Positions 35,167 through 43,871 of a stretch of 64,000 bases of DNA are shown here, piece by piece. A program made the position numbers and the translations under genes. The notes below the pieces were generated by a model. It was not told the origin of the DNA. It did no database searches and worked only from the letters and a program-made list of their open reading frames with translations. Within the stretch, counting starts at the first letter, position 1. Each line of letters starts with the position of its first letter. The stretch comes from an uncultured Planctomycetota bacterium (lineage in GTDB: Bacteria > Planctomycetota > Phycisphaerae > UBA1845 > UTPLA1). Location of the stretch: contig CAADGE010000048.1 of the NCBI GenBank assembly GCA_900696465.1, forward strand, positions 186,001-250,000, given 5' to 3'.

Positions 35167-36956
35167 TCAGTGCGATCCTGTGGTATCGACTTCGATCGAG
35201 CGACCGGCGGCGTCAGCGCCAGCAACCGGTGTGACACACCCAGCCAGATCAGCAACGGCGCCCATCGACCGGCGATCATCAGGAGCATCATGCTGATTCG
35301 CCCGAAAACGGTCAAATGCAGTGACAGCCCGGTGGTAAGGCCCACGTTGCTTGCCGTGCTGACACCGTCGAAAACACGTTCGTACACCGTGCCGTCGGTC
35401 GTCAGAAACAGCAGCATCACGGAGACAGCCGCCACTCCGCACATGACGGCGATCGCCTGCAGCGCACCGCGCAGCAGCAATCGGCGGACCTCGTAGCCGC
35501 CGGGGTGCGAGGTCCACGACAGCCGCGGTAAAAACGTACAGATGAGCGGCAAGAGCAGTGTGGTCGTTCGCATCCCTCCGGCCGTACCTGCGATCGAACC
35601 GCCCAGGAGCATCGCGCCGAGCATCAATATCCAGGTCGGCCAGGCGACAGCACCTTCGGAAAGCGGCATGCTCTGCATCCCCGCGGATCGGAGTGTCGAT
35701 GCGAGATAGACACTGCGCATCCATCTCTCGGCGTGCGACATGTCATCACGGATCGAGACCCGTCCTCCGCCGAAATCAACCGGTCGCGAGGTCACCATCG
35801 ATTCCGGCAGAAAGCGCGGCGTCTCCCACAGGAAGATGCATGCCGCACAGGTCATGAGTGCCACCAATGCTGCACCCGCCTCCCAGGATGCAAGCTGCTT
35901 CCAGGGTGGCACACCGCGCGGTGGCAATGAATCCGTCCATTGCGCCTGCGGCGCCTGAACCCGTCGCGCCCCCGCAATCAGGTCGAGGATATGCGGCAAT
36001 CCCAGCGACCCGGTCACAGCGAGAATCACGACGCAGGCAAACACGATCGGTTGTCGAAGGTATTCCCCGAGTCCGTCCGTGCGCAGCATCCAGCCGCTGT
36101 TCCACATCGCATCGGAAGCATGCACCAGCCCGAACCAGATTCGTGAAGCAGCGGCCGGCGCATCTGTCGCTTGCCAGCAGGGATACATCAGACACATCGC
36201 GGTAAGCTGCATGCCGAATGCAACGAGCAAAATACTCCGCAGTGAAATCGCCTGACGTAGAAAGGGATGCGCGGCTGCCAGCCCGAGCGCCGCGAACGCC
36301 ATGCCGGACAGTTGCGTCAACACGAACAGGATCGCCTGGCCGAAGAACGTGTAGTCCTCTCCGTAGCTATAGGCGCTGATGCCAACGAGACAGCCGGCGC
36401 TGACGGAGCTGAATGCGCTCTGGCCGACGTGCAGCCAGAAGTTATGGCGGTAATCGGGCACCGACGACTGTGTCGATAACGGCAGTGCCAGCAGAACGGT
36501 CCCTGCCAGCAGCATGAGCAGCCACGGCCTGAAGACCAGCACGGCAATTCGTCCCGGCTCCGTGATCGCCTCCTCGACGCGCGAACCGAGAGCATCCAGC
36601 CGCTCCATCAATAACATGCCCGCCACAAAAGTGGTTGCCGCGATAAAGCTCGCATCGACCGATTGTGCCTGAAGACCCAGGCCGACTGCCGTCAGCAGCA
36701 TTGCGAGGGTCAGCCCTTGATCTAATCGGGAGGCACGTACTTCACGCCGTCGTCCGGCGAATTGTTGCTGGCACCAGTGCAGCAGGGCCGGTAGCTGAAT
36801 GCAGCAGGCGATCCACATGGGGATCAGGTAATTACCGCCTGCGTCACGGGCCAGCATCGCCGCCACGGCCATGCCCGTGAGTGCGAATTGAAGGCGAGAG
36901 CCGCTTGGATTGTTGTACGGTAGGGGGGTAACGCCTGCGCGGCCATCCGATGGCAT
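35163..36956 (-). CDS. Divergent TrkH/KtrB-family cation transporter
   Basis: A roughly 600-residue membrane protein related to potassium-translocating TrkH/KtrB. The pore-loop glycines are recognisable in all four repeats: SSVSAGCLVGISA, DAMWNSGWML, SIAGTAGGMRTTTL and DGVSTASNVGLTTGL. The first two helices after residue 25 are followed by an unusual helical region before the first pore. It is therefore probably a K+ or Na+ channel-like transporter, but no TrkA/KtrA regulatory gene is nearby. The start is uncertain: ATG 36956 is used, with GTG 37001 as an upstream option. Confidence 0.7.
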   Translation of the reverse strand: MPSDGRAGVTPLPYNNPSGSRLQFALTGMAVAAMLARDAGGNYLIPMWIACCIQLPALLHWCQQQFAGRRREVRASRLDQGLTLAMLLTAVGLGLQAQSVDASFIAATTFVAGMLLMERLDALGSRVEEAITEPGRIAVLVFRPWLLMLLAGTVLLALPLSTQSSVPDYRHNFWLHVGQSAFSSVSAGCLVGISAYSYGEDYTFFGQAILFVLTQLSGMAFAALGLAAAHPFLRQAISLRSILLVAFGMQLTAMCLMYPCWQATDAPAAASRIWFGLVHASDAMWNSGWMLRTDGLGEYLRQPIVFACVVILAVTGSLGLPHILDLIAGARRVQAPQAQWTDSLPPRGVPPWKQLASWEAGAALVALMTCAACIFLWETPRFLPESMVTSRPVDFGGGRVSIRDDMSHAERWMRSVYLASTLRSAGMQSMPLSEGAVAWPTWILMLGAMLLGGSIAGTAGGMRTTTLLLPLICTFLPRLSWTSHPGGYEVRRLLLRGALQAIAVMCGVAAVSVMLLFLTTDGTVYERVFDGVSTASNVGLTTGLSLHLTVFGRISMMLLMIAGRWAPLLIWLGVSHRLLALTPPVARSKSIPQDRTE

Positions 36957-37069
36957 GGGGTGAACGGTATCAGGCGGACCCGGCTCGGGCAAGAAGTGCA
37001 CGAAGTCGAAAGATGCCGACCTCTGGTCCGGTCTGCATTGCGGCGGATCGCATACTTTGAGCGGATGCT

Positions 37070-37327
37070 TCAGGGCGAGCTTTTCAATTCCGATTCAACG
37101 CGATCCTTCTTGATGCGGCTCCGCACTTTCTGGATCATCCGGCGCGATGCGGCCTTGAGTCTCCGCAGCAGCCGGCGGCACCATTCGAACTCGGTCGCGA
37201 GGATCGCCAGTCCCGCGAAGACGACCAGCACACCCGGCCCCGGTAACGGCATCATCAACAGGCCGGCTAGCACGACCACGCCGCCGATGATGCCGACGAG
37301 AATCTTCTTGAACGTTCGAGTCAACAT
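37070..37327 (-). CDS. PGPGW-family small transmembrane protein
   Basis: An 85-residue protein with a hydrophobic hairpin: KILVGIIGGVVVLAGLLMMPLPGPGVLVVFAGLAILATEFEW contains the P-GPG motif that names this family of small inner-membrane proteins of unknown function. A basic, helical C-terminus follows. It starts six bases after terC and is probably co-transcribed with it. Confidence 0.85.
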   Translation of the reverse strand: MLTRTFKKILVGIIGGVVVLAGLLMMPLPGPGVLVVFAGLAILATEFEWCRRLLRRLKAASRRMIQKVRSRIKKDRVESELKSSP

Positions 37328-37333
37328 GCGGGC

Positions 37334-38350
37334 TTACTCCGGCTGACCTGCAGGGCGACGGACGGACCCGGCCGGATGCGGTGCAAACAAGAGCGATGAA
37401 ACAATCCCCGTGGTCAGCACTCCGGCGATGACGGCGAGCGAAATCCCGGTCGGTATGTGATAATGACCCGAGAGGATCATCTTCACGCCGACATAGACCA
37501 ACACGAGCATCAGACTCACCTTCAGATAGCGGAATCGGTCGAGGATCGAGGCAAGTGCGAAATACAACGCCCGCAGGCCGAGGATGGCGAAGACGTTGGA
37601 AGTAAAGACGATGAACGGATCCGTTGTGATCGCGAAAATCGCGGGGATCGAATCCACCGCGAACATGACGTCGGAACTTTCCACGACGAGCAGCACCAGA
37701 AACAACGGCGTGATCGCCCGCGCACCGTCCACCCGGGTGAAGAACTTCTGACCCTCAAAATCCGACGTCACCGGGTAAAAGCGTCTTGCCAGCCGCACGA
37801 GCGGATTGCGGTCCGGCTCCAGCTTGTCCTCACGAGTCATGAGCATTTTTACAGCTGTGAGAATCAGCAGGGCGCCGAAGACATAGATGATCCAACTGAA
37901 GCGTTGAATGAGCGCCACGCCGAGGGCGATCATGATGCCGCGGAGGATCAGCGCTCCGAGGATGCCCCAGAACAGCACGCGATGCTGGTAGATCGGGGGA
38001 ACGCCGAAGTAATTGAAGATCAGCGCGAAGACGAAGATATTGTCCAGCGATAGCGACTTCTCGACCACGTATCCCGTGAAGTACTTCAGCGCCGCGTCCT
38101 TGCCGGAAAGCGGCTCACGGATAGCCGTGCCGATTCCCAGCCAGTGGTGTTCATAGATGAAATAGACGGCGACGTTAAAGAGCAGACCGAGGAAGATCCA
38201 GAAGACCGTCCACATCAGCGCTTCGCGCGTCCGGATGACGTGCGGCCTGCGGTGCATCACGCCGAGGTCCAGCGCCAGGAGTCCCAGGATCAGTACGAGA
38301 AAGCCAACCCATAGCCACACCGTCATAAGGAAAACTTCCGAGTCGACCAT
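37334..38350 (-). CDS. TerC/Alx-family integral membrane protein
   Basis: A 338-residue TerC-family protein; members act in manganese or other divalent-metal export or in tellurite resistance. Family blocks: FTGYVVEKSLSLDNIFVFALIFNYF, HRVLFWGILGALILRG, PLFLVLLVVESSDVMFAVDSIPAIFAITTDPFIVFTSNVFAILGLRALYF (reported in overlapping pieces across two loops) with the conserved acidic residues in the membrane. Two ATGs are possible: 38350 with GGAGG close upstream, or 38326 with GGAAG eight bases upstream. It heads a long minus-strand gene block. Confidence 0.92.
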   Translation of the reverse strand: MVDSEVFLMTVWLWVGFLVLILGLLALDLGVMHRRPHVIRTREALMWTVFWIFLGLLFNVAVYFIYEHHWLGIGTAIREPLSGKDAALKYFTGYVVEKSLSLDNIFVFALIFNYFGVPPIYQHRVLFWGILGALILRGIMIALGVALIQRFSWIIYVFGALLILTAVKMLMTREDKLEPDRNPLVRLARRFYPVTSDFEGQKFFTRVDGARAITPLFLVLLVVESSDVMFAVDSIPAIFAITTDPFIVFTSNVFAILGLRALYFALASILDRFRYLKVSLMLVLVYVGVKMILSGHYHIPTGISLAVIAGVLTTGIVSSLLFAPHPAGSVRRPAGQPE

Positions 38351-38565
38351 CGCCTCCGAAGGTCGAGCATGTCCTGCCGCCCGATACAGCCGGGAGTATA
38401 GTCCGGCGCCTAAGGAAAGCACGGCCCGGGTCCCGCGCTTATAAAACGGTTGCGGTTCTCGAACCGGCGACCCTCGACGACGAACATGTCTGGAACAGAG
38501 AGCAAGGACCGCCGTCTATCGGCCAGGGACTTGCCGATATTATGAGGAACACCTGAGGCCCGGAT

Positions 38566-40083
38566 ATGTCTTCACATTCTGCGACTGAAACAACCCGCGT
38601 GAGCGTGGTCAACGGCATACACGAGTTGACCGATCCCGTTGTCGAGTCGGCTTTTCACAACGAAGACCTCGCCCCGACTCGCCTCGCAGACCGGAAGTGG
38701 GGCCTGAAGGACATCGCCGCCCTGTGGATCAGCATGGCCGCCTGCGTGCCGACCTACATGCTGGCGTCGAGTCTCATCGCCAACGGCATGAACTGGTACC
38801 AGGCCGTGCTCACCGTTTTCCTCGGTAACGTCATCGTGCTCATCCCGATGGTCATGAACGCCCACGCGGGTACCAAGTATGGCATTCCCTTTCCTGTCTA
38901 TTGCCGCGCGTCCTTCGGCATCCTCGGTGCAAACGTGCCTGCGCTGCTTCGCGCCTTGGTCGCCTGCGGATGGTTCGGCATCCAGGCGTGGATCGGCGGT
39001 TGGGCGATTTACACCATTGGTGCACAGTTCTTCCCTTCGTGGGAGCAGCTCCCCAACACCTGGCTGGGCATCAACAACGCCAAGCTGGGCTGCTTCCTCT
39101 TTTTCTGGGCGATCAATGTCTTCGTCATCTACCGCGGCATCGAGTCCATCCGCCTTCTGCTCAACATCAAGGCCCCGCTGCTGATCGTCCTGGGGCTGCT
39201 GCTGCTCGCCTGGGCTTACCGCCGCGCCGGCGGATTCGGTACCATGCTTGATCAGCCGTCGCAGTTCGTTCCTGGTGGCCCACAGGAAGGTCGCTTCTGG
39301 GCCGTCTTCGTTCCGTCGCTGACCGCCAACGTCGGCTTCTGGGCCACGCTTTCACTGAACATTCCAGATTTCACTCGTTATTCACGTACGCAGCGCGACC
39401 AGGTCCTGGGACAGACAATCGGCCTCCCGACGACGATGGGGTTGTACGCCTTCATCGGTGTCGCCGTCACCTCCGCCGCTTTCGTGATCTATGGGCATGA
39501 CGAGACGCTCTGGGATCCCGTCGTGCTTCTGTCACGCTTCGACAACAAGGCGGTGCTCATCGTCGCCATGGCGGCCCTCACCATCGCCACGCTGGCTACC
39601 AACATCGCCGCCAATGTCGTCAGCCCCGCCAACGACTTCGCCCACGTCTGGCCAAGGCGCATCACCTTCCGCGTCGGGGGATACATCACCGCGCTCATCG
39701 GTCTCATCATGCGGCCGTGGAAACTCGTTGAGGATCCCTCCGGCTACATCTTCAAATGGCTGGTCGCCTATTCCAGCTTGCTCGGCGCGGTCGGCGGCGT
39801 GCTGATCGCCGATTACTTCGTCCTGCGGCGCACACGGCTCGATCTGCCCGGCCTCTACGAGCATCGTGGGCCCTATTGGTATTCACTGGGCGTCAATCCT
39901 GTCGCCCTCATTGCGCTTGCCGCCGGTATTGCCCCCTGCATTCCCGGATTCATCGGCACGGTTACGACGATCGCTGTCCCGGCGTTCTGGCTGGAGGTGT
40001 ACCACTATGCGTGGTTTCTCAGCTTCGCCATCGCCTTTATTACATATGTAATGTTGATGAAGGCGTTCAGCCGCCGTGCTTAG
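38566..40083 (+). CDS. NCS1-family nucleobase/allantoin:cation symporter
   Basis: A 505-residue transporter with 12 predicted helices. Family signature segments are present: GLKDIAALWISMAACVPTYMLASSL, YGIPFPVYCRASFGILGANVPALLRALVACGWFGIQAWIGG and SLTANVGFWATLSLNIPDFTRYSRTQRDQVLGQ, the last being the highly conserved helix 6 region. Such proteins import hydantoins, allantoin, uracil or cytosine with Na+ or H+. The substrate is not assigned. It is divergent from terC and ends 23 bases from the convergent zinc-importer operon. Confidence 0.93.
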   Translation: MSSHSATETTRVSVVNGIHELTDPVVESAFHNEDLAPTRLADRKWGLKDIAALWISMAACVPTYMLASSLIANGMNWYQAVLTVFLGNVIVLIPMVMNAHAGTKYGIPFPVYCRASFGILGANVPALLRALVACGWFGIQAWIGGWAIYTIGAQFFPSWEQLPNTWLGINNAKLGCFLFFWAINVFVIYRGIESIRLLLNIKAPLLIVLGLLLLAWAYRRAGGFGTMLDQPSQFVPGGPQEGRFWAVFVPSLTANVGFWATLSLNIPDFTRYSRTQRDQVLGQTIGLPTTMGLYAFIGVAVTSAAFVIYGHDETLWDPVVLLSRFDNKAVLIVAMAALTIATLATNIAANVVSPANDFAHVWPRRITFRVGGYITALIGLIMRPWKLVEDPSGYIFKWLVAYSSLLGAVGGVLIADYFVLRRTRLDLPGLYEHRGPYWYSLGVNPVALIALAAGIAPCIPGFIGTVTTIAVPAFWLEVYHYAWFLSFAIAFITYVMLMKAFSRRA

Positions 40084-40106
40084 GCCGCGGAGCGCACGTA
40101 CTGCGC

Positions 40107-40934
40107 TTATCGCCAGATGAGCAGAGATGCCAGGTACACCGCGGCGGCCAGCACGATCATCGTCGCGCCTGCCGGCAGGCCGGGTCCGTAGCTCAGCGCC
40201 AGTCCGCCGGTCGTCATGAAGATGCAGATCGCCGTCGCCCAGGCCATCATGCGTAGCATCGTGCGGGAGAACTGGCCCGCCGTAGCCGCCGGCAAGGTGA
40301 GCAGTGCAATGACCAGGATAATCCCGACCACGCGCACAAGCACAACGACGGTCAGCGCCGTGAGGCACAGCAGCAAGAGATAGTAAAAGTCCACCCGTAT
40401 GCCCCGGAGCCGGGCGAATTCTTCATCGAAACAGACGGCGAGAAACTTGTTGTAGAACAGCAGGCCCGTCGCCACAACCAGCAGATCCAGGCAGACAATG
40501 AGCCAAAGATCCTCCTGCGTGACAAGCAGGATGTTCCCGAAGAGATAGCTCATCAGGTCTTTGTCATAGCCCGGCGTCTTGGCGATAAAGAGGATACCTA
40601 CCGCCATGCCCACGGCCCAGATCGCGCCGATGACCGTGTCTTCGCGCTGTTTGGCCCGCAGACTCACAACGCCGATGATCAGGGCCGAGAGCACCGCTGC
40701 GATCGCTGCGCCGCCCAAGGGGGTCAGCAGTGTCCACCCGTGAACGACCTCAAGGTAGCGAGCGGCACCTAATCCACCGAGCACGCTGTGCGAGATCGCC
40801 CCGGCGATGTAACTGATCCGTCGCGTCACGACGTACGTCCCGATGACCCCGCAGGCAACGCTGGCCAGGACGCCCGTCGCTACGGACATCTGCAGAAAGG
40901 GATGTTCAAACAGGGCCCGTATGAATTCGCTCAC
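40107..40934 (-). CDS. znuB: Metal ABC transporter permease (ZnuB/MntB-like)
   Basis: A 275-residue ABC-3 family permease with eight or nine predicted helices. Segments MSVATGVLASVACGVIGTYVVTRRISYIAGAISHSVLGGLGAARYL and RGIRVDFYYLLLLCLTALTVVVLVRVVGIILVIALLTLPAATAG are characteristic of the zinc/manganese importers. It is the last gene of a znuA-znuC-znuB operon, twelve bases after the ATPase gene. Confidence 0.92.
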   Translation of the reverse strand: MSEFIRALFEHPFLQMSVATGVLASVACGVIGTYVVTRRISYIAGAISHSVLGGLGAARYLEVVHGWTLLTPLGGAAIAAVLSALIIGVVSLRAKQREDTVIGAIWAVGMAVGILFIAKTPGYDKDLMSYLFGNILLVTQEDLWLIVCLDLLVVATGLLFYNKFLAVCFDEEFARLRGIRVDFYYLLLLCLTALTVVVLVRVVGIILVIALLTLPAATAGQFSRTMLRMMAWATAICIFMTTGGLALSYGPGLPAGATMIVLAAAVYLASLLIWR

Positions 40935-40946
40935 GATTTTATCCCT

Positions 40947-41702
40947 CTAGCGATGGGTGCAGGGGCCGTCGTGTTCATGATGCAGCAGGCGGACGTCCCG
41001 GCCGTAAAGCCGGATGATCGCCTCGCTGTCCAGATCGCCGCTGCTGTGCACATGCACGCTGCGATTCACGCAGACGACCGTCTTTACGAACTTCGACACG
41101 AAACCGACATCATGGGAAACCAGCACGACCGTCACCCTTGTGCTCAGTTGACGCAGAAGTTCGTAGAGATCGTCCTGCACGCGCAGGTCCAGATTGGCCG
41201 TCGGTTCATCCAGCAGTAGCAGATCGGGCTGACTGGCCAGCGCCCGGGCGATCAGCACACGCTGTCGCTGCCCGCCGGAAAGTGTTGAAAAGGGCCGCGA
41301 TTCCTGCTCCGCGAGACCGACCTCGTGCAGGGCCTGACGTGCAGCCGCTTTGTCGCTCGCGCGGTAGGGGCCGATTGTTCGTGTGATGCCCAATCGCCCG
41401 GTCAGAACCACATCGAGGACGCAGACTGGAAATTTGGGATCAAGCTGCGAGTGCTGCGGCATGTAACCGATGCGAGTGCGCACCCGATGCGGCGAAGTCT
41501 GGAAGATGCATACTTGACCGCGACGCGGTTCGATCAGACCGAGCATCAGTTTCAGCAGCGTGGTTTTTCCTCCCCCGTTGGGCCCGACAATCGAGGCAAA
41601 ATCGCGCTCGCCGATGGTGAAGTTGACATTCTCGAGGACGAGCGATTCGTCGTACCCGAAATCGACCCCATCCATCCGTATGACCGGTTCAACGTGATTC
41701 AT
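40947..41702 (-). CDS. znuC: Metal ABC transporter ATPase (ZnuC/MntA-like)
   Basis: The 251-residue ATPase of a zinc or manganese importer. It has an intact Walker A (GPNGGGKTT), Q-loop region (IGYMPQHSQLDPKFP), signature LSGGQRQRV and Walker B (LLLLDEPTANLD). The HVHSSGDLDSEAIIRLYG tail and final HHEHDG histidine cluster suggest metal contact, as in other ZnuC proteins. It is encoded between the binding protein and the permease. Confidence 0.95.
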   Translation of the reverse strand: MNHVEPVIRMDGVDFGYDESLVLENVNFTIGERDFASIVGPNGGGKTTLLKLMLGLIEPRRGQVCIFQTSPHRVRTRIGYMPQHSQLDPKFPVCVLDVVLTGRLGITRTIGPYRASDKAAARQALHEVGLAEQESRPFSTLSGGQRQRVLIARALASQPDLLLLDEPTANLDLRVQDDLYELLRQLSTRVTVVLVSHDVGFVSKFVKTVVCVNRSVHVHSSGDLDSEAIIRLYGRDVRLLHHEHDGPCTHR

Positions 41703-41739
41703 GACGTCTGCTCAATGACGCGCAGGATCGGACGTCCGT

Positions 41740-42738
41740 TCAACGGGGTCGTGTCTCGTCCAGCGCGCGGGCGATCTTCTCCGCCATCTGTTCCAGGTTT
41801 GTCAGATAATCTCTGGCCAACGGATCGATGGAGACGATACGCCCGCCGATCTCCCGTGCGATCGCCTCGGCGCTGGTCTCAGCGAACTGCGGCTGCACGA
41901 AGATCACACGTACACCCTCGACGCGGGCCTGTCGTACCAGCTCGGCGATCTGGCGCGCGGAGGGTTCCTTACCACTTGTTTCCACGCTGACCTGTGTCAG
42001 TCCGTAGGCATCTCCAAAGTAGCCGAACGAAGGGTGAAAGACAAAAAACGACCGACCCCGATGCGGCGCCAGGCGGGACGTTATACGTACGTGAACAGCG
42101 TCCAGGTCGGATTCAAAGGCGGCAAGGTTACGCTGGTATTGAGCGGCATTCGACGGGTCCGCCTCGCAGAGCGCTACTGCAATAGTCCTTGCCTGTTGCC
42201 TGACCAGACGGGGGTCCAGCCAGATATGCGGATCTCCTTCCTCCTCGTGATGGTGAGCGTGATCGAGCGCAGTATCGTCGGTATGGTCGTGCTCACAGGC
42301 GACAGCCGAGCGCAGCGTAATTCCTTCCCGTGTGTCTACGAGGCGAAGCTTCGGGTTCGCTGCGGATATCTTGCGAAGTAGCGCGGCTTCGAAGGGAACA
42401 CCGATTCCGAAGTAGAGCTTTGCATGGGTCGCCGCTGCTACCTGGCGGGGAGTCGGTTCATAAGTGTGATAAGACTGACCAGGCCCGACCAGGACATGCA
42501 CCTCAACCAGATCGCCTCCAATCCGCTCCACGAAATAGGCCTGCGGCGGGATGGTTACCATGACTTCGAGTCGCCCGGACGAGGGCCGGTCCGTTCGCTC
42601 GCAACCGCCGGCGTATCCTGTATACATCAGGGCAAGAACGATGGCGAGACCGCGCTGACTGACTCCGAAACAGGTGCTCGGACTGCGCTCTGCGTTGCAG
42701 CCATGAATCAATTTGCTGGGAAGTGCACCGGGCATCAT
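41740..42738 (-). CDS. znuA: Zinc/manganese ABC transporter substrate-binding lipoprotein
   Basis: A 332-residue solute-binding protein of the cluster A-I metal family. A lipoprotein-type signal ends at GYAGGC around residue 46, so the N-terminal leader is longer than usual and a later start is possible. Metal-site features: QSYHTYEPTPRQ (His), a His- and acid-rich loop (CEHDHTDDTALDHAHHHEEE) before DPHIWLDP, FFVFHPSFGYFGDAYGL and the late Asp in SIDPLARDY. The His-rich loop favours zinc. It starts the znuA-znuC-znuB operon, whose promoter lies about 60 bases upstream. Confidence 0.9.
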   Translation of the reverse strand: MMPGALPSKLIHGCNAERSPSTCFGVSQRGLAIVLALMYTGYAGGCERTDRPSSGRLEVMVTIPPQAYFVERIGGDLVEVHVLVGPGQSYHTYEPTPRQVAAATHAKLYFGIGVPFEAALLRKISAANPKLRLVDTREGITLRSAVACEHDHTDDTALDHAHHHEEEGDPHIWLDPRLVRQQARTIAVALCEADPSNAAQYQRNLAAFESDLDAVHVRITSRLAPHRGRSFFVFHPSFGYFGDAYGLTQVSVETSGKEPSARQIAELVRQARVEGVRVIFVQPQFAETSAEAIAREIGGRIVSIDPLARDYLTNLEQMAEKIARALDETRPR

Positions 42739-42795
42739 CCATCCCGTTCAGGATTCTATCACCCGATCTTGAGCGAACGTCGTTCACGCACGCGG

Positions 42796-42824
42796 GTATT
42801 ACATTGTAAGACATGCACCTTCAA
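42796..42824 (-). promoter_or_regulatory. Putative promoter and operator of the znuACB operon
   Basis: On the minus strand TTGAAG (42824-42819), a 17-base spacer and TAATAC (42801-42796). A perfect odd palindrome, TTACATTGTAA (42799-42809), overlaps the upstream edge of the -10 hexamer. A metal-sensing repressor such as Zur, MntR or Fur could bind there; the arms are too short to say which. Confidence 0.5.
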
Positions 42825-42878
42825 TGCCGCCAGCCGGTCGGGTGGGGGACCGTGGGAGCATTCGGGTGGCGTTCAGCG

Positions 42879-42917
42879 CAAAAAAAGAAACGGGTCGGCC
42901 GAGGCCACAACCCGTTT
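42879..42917 (-). terminator. Intrinsic terminator after the FlgM-like gene
   Basis: A nine-base inverted repeat (42886-42894 with 42909-42917) around a GC-rich loop, followed on the minus strand by seven T residues (42885-42879). It lies 76 bases downstream of the FlgM-like stop codon and shields the znu promoter from read-through. Confidence 0.8.
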
Positions 42918-42992
42918 CCATGGGCAATTTCGCAGCGGCAGCTGAATGAGCGCCGCTGCGCGACGTCGATTGGTCAGAATCCCCCGATGGGG

Positions 42993-43274
42993 CTAGCGAG
43001 ACAACTCCTGAAGCAGTCGTTCCGTTGCCGTGTCGAGCTTGTCGTCCGTGAGATACACCTCTTCCTGGATGGCGTTTCGAATGCTCACGATCTTGCGAGC
43101 CCGGGCATCCGGCAATTCGGCAAGCCGACTCAGAAAGACGGCCAGCTCAGAGATTTCCACGCGATCATCCAGAACCGCCGTGTTGGACGAATCGGACCTA
43201 TGCGGCGGCGTATCTGCCACAGCTCGGAAGGAGAAAGGAACGGCCGCACCCGAGATTCCATACAAGTCATTCAT
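42993..43274 (-). CDS. flgM: FlgM-like anti-sigma-28 factor
   Basis: A 93-residue protein. Residues about 36-91 (DDRVEISELAVFLSRLAELP, DARARKIVSIRNAIQEEVYLT, DDKLDTATERLLQEL) match the FlgM pattern of helices that wrap around the flagellar sigma factor FliA, including the ISELA and P-D-x-R landmarks and the acidic-Lys-Leu region. The N-terminal third is flexible, as in FlgM. The ATG has a GAGGTG site. The only other flagellar gene in the window is fliM, 11 kb away. Confidence 0.72.
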   Translation of the reverse strand: MNDLYGISGAAVPFSFRAVADTPPHRSDSSNTAVLDDRVEISELAVFLSRLAELPDARARKIVSIRNAIQEEVYLTDDKLDTATERLLQELSR

Positions 43275-43871
43275 CAGACACCTCGCTCAATTCGCGCCAC
43301 AAAAGCCAACATAATTGTTCAATACGAATGATTGCGCGGCGAAGTTCACAATCTCACAGCCGCAGGAAGCTCCACACGGGCCGCCTGCGTCTCGGGTCGT
43401 GCGAGCAGATTCTGCGCGTTGGTTTCCCATCGAACCTGCCATACATCCGATGATTTCGATATCGGCTGGTCCGCATTGACAACTTCAGCGTTTTTCGGCC
43501 ATACCACAACAGGTTGAGGCGCTCACGAAAGTGTGCATTTTTTCACAGCCGACTGGCGCGCGCATGCTTATCGGCCTGCCACCTATAAGTCCAGCATTTC
43601 CAGCACTTGCAGTTGCAGAGGCAAGAAACTAACAGGCCGCTGCGGACGGCGGATCTCCATCATCGGCCCCCACAACCTGTAGTGGGTAGCTCCGGTAACC
43701 ACGGTCCGGCAGATGATCGGACAGGTTTGTTGCGTCATCAGTCTTGTTTCGCGACCAGTCAATGAATCGGCAATTTTTGCCGCTTCGATGCCTCAGAGGC
43801 CTTCGAGATGAATCAGATGATCAAATCGCAGCCGGGGTGTCGCCGGGAGCGTCTCTCGTATAATTGGCGGA
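43275..43871. other. Divergent intergenic region with a sigma-28-like -10
   Basis: Nearly 600 bases without a recognisable gene or RNA. On the minus strand GCCGATAA occurs at 43575-43568, identical to the sigma-28 -10 consensus, but no TAAA-type -35 stands at the expected distance and it is about 290 bases from the flgM-like start, so it may be chance. On the plus strand TATAAT occurs at 43859-43864, seven bases before the next gene. Confidence 0.4.

Noticed and set aside
38351-38565. A yybP-ykoY manganese riboswitch upstream of terC
   Set aside because: The leader lacks the conserved loop sequences of that riboswitch on the minus strand.
43568-43575. Sigma-28 promoter for the FlgM-like gene
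   Set aside because: The GCCGATAA -10 is exact but there is no matching -35 and it lies about 290 bases from the gene; kept only as a note.
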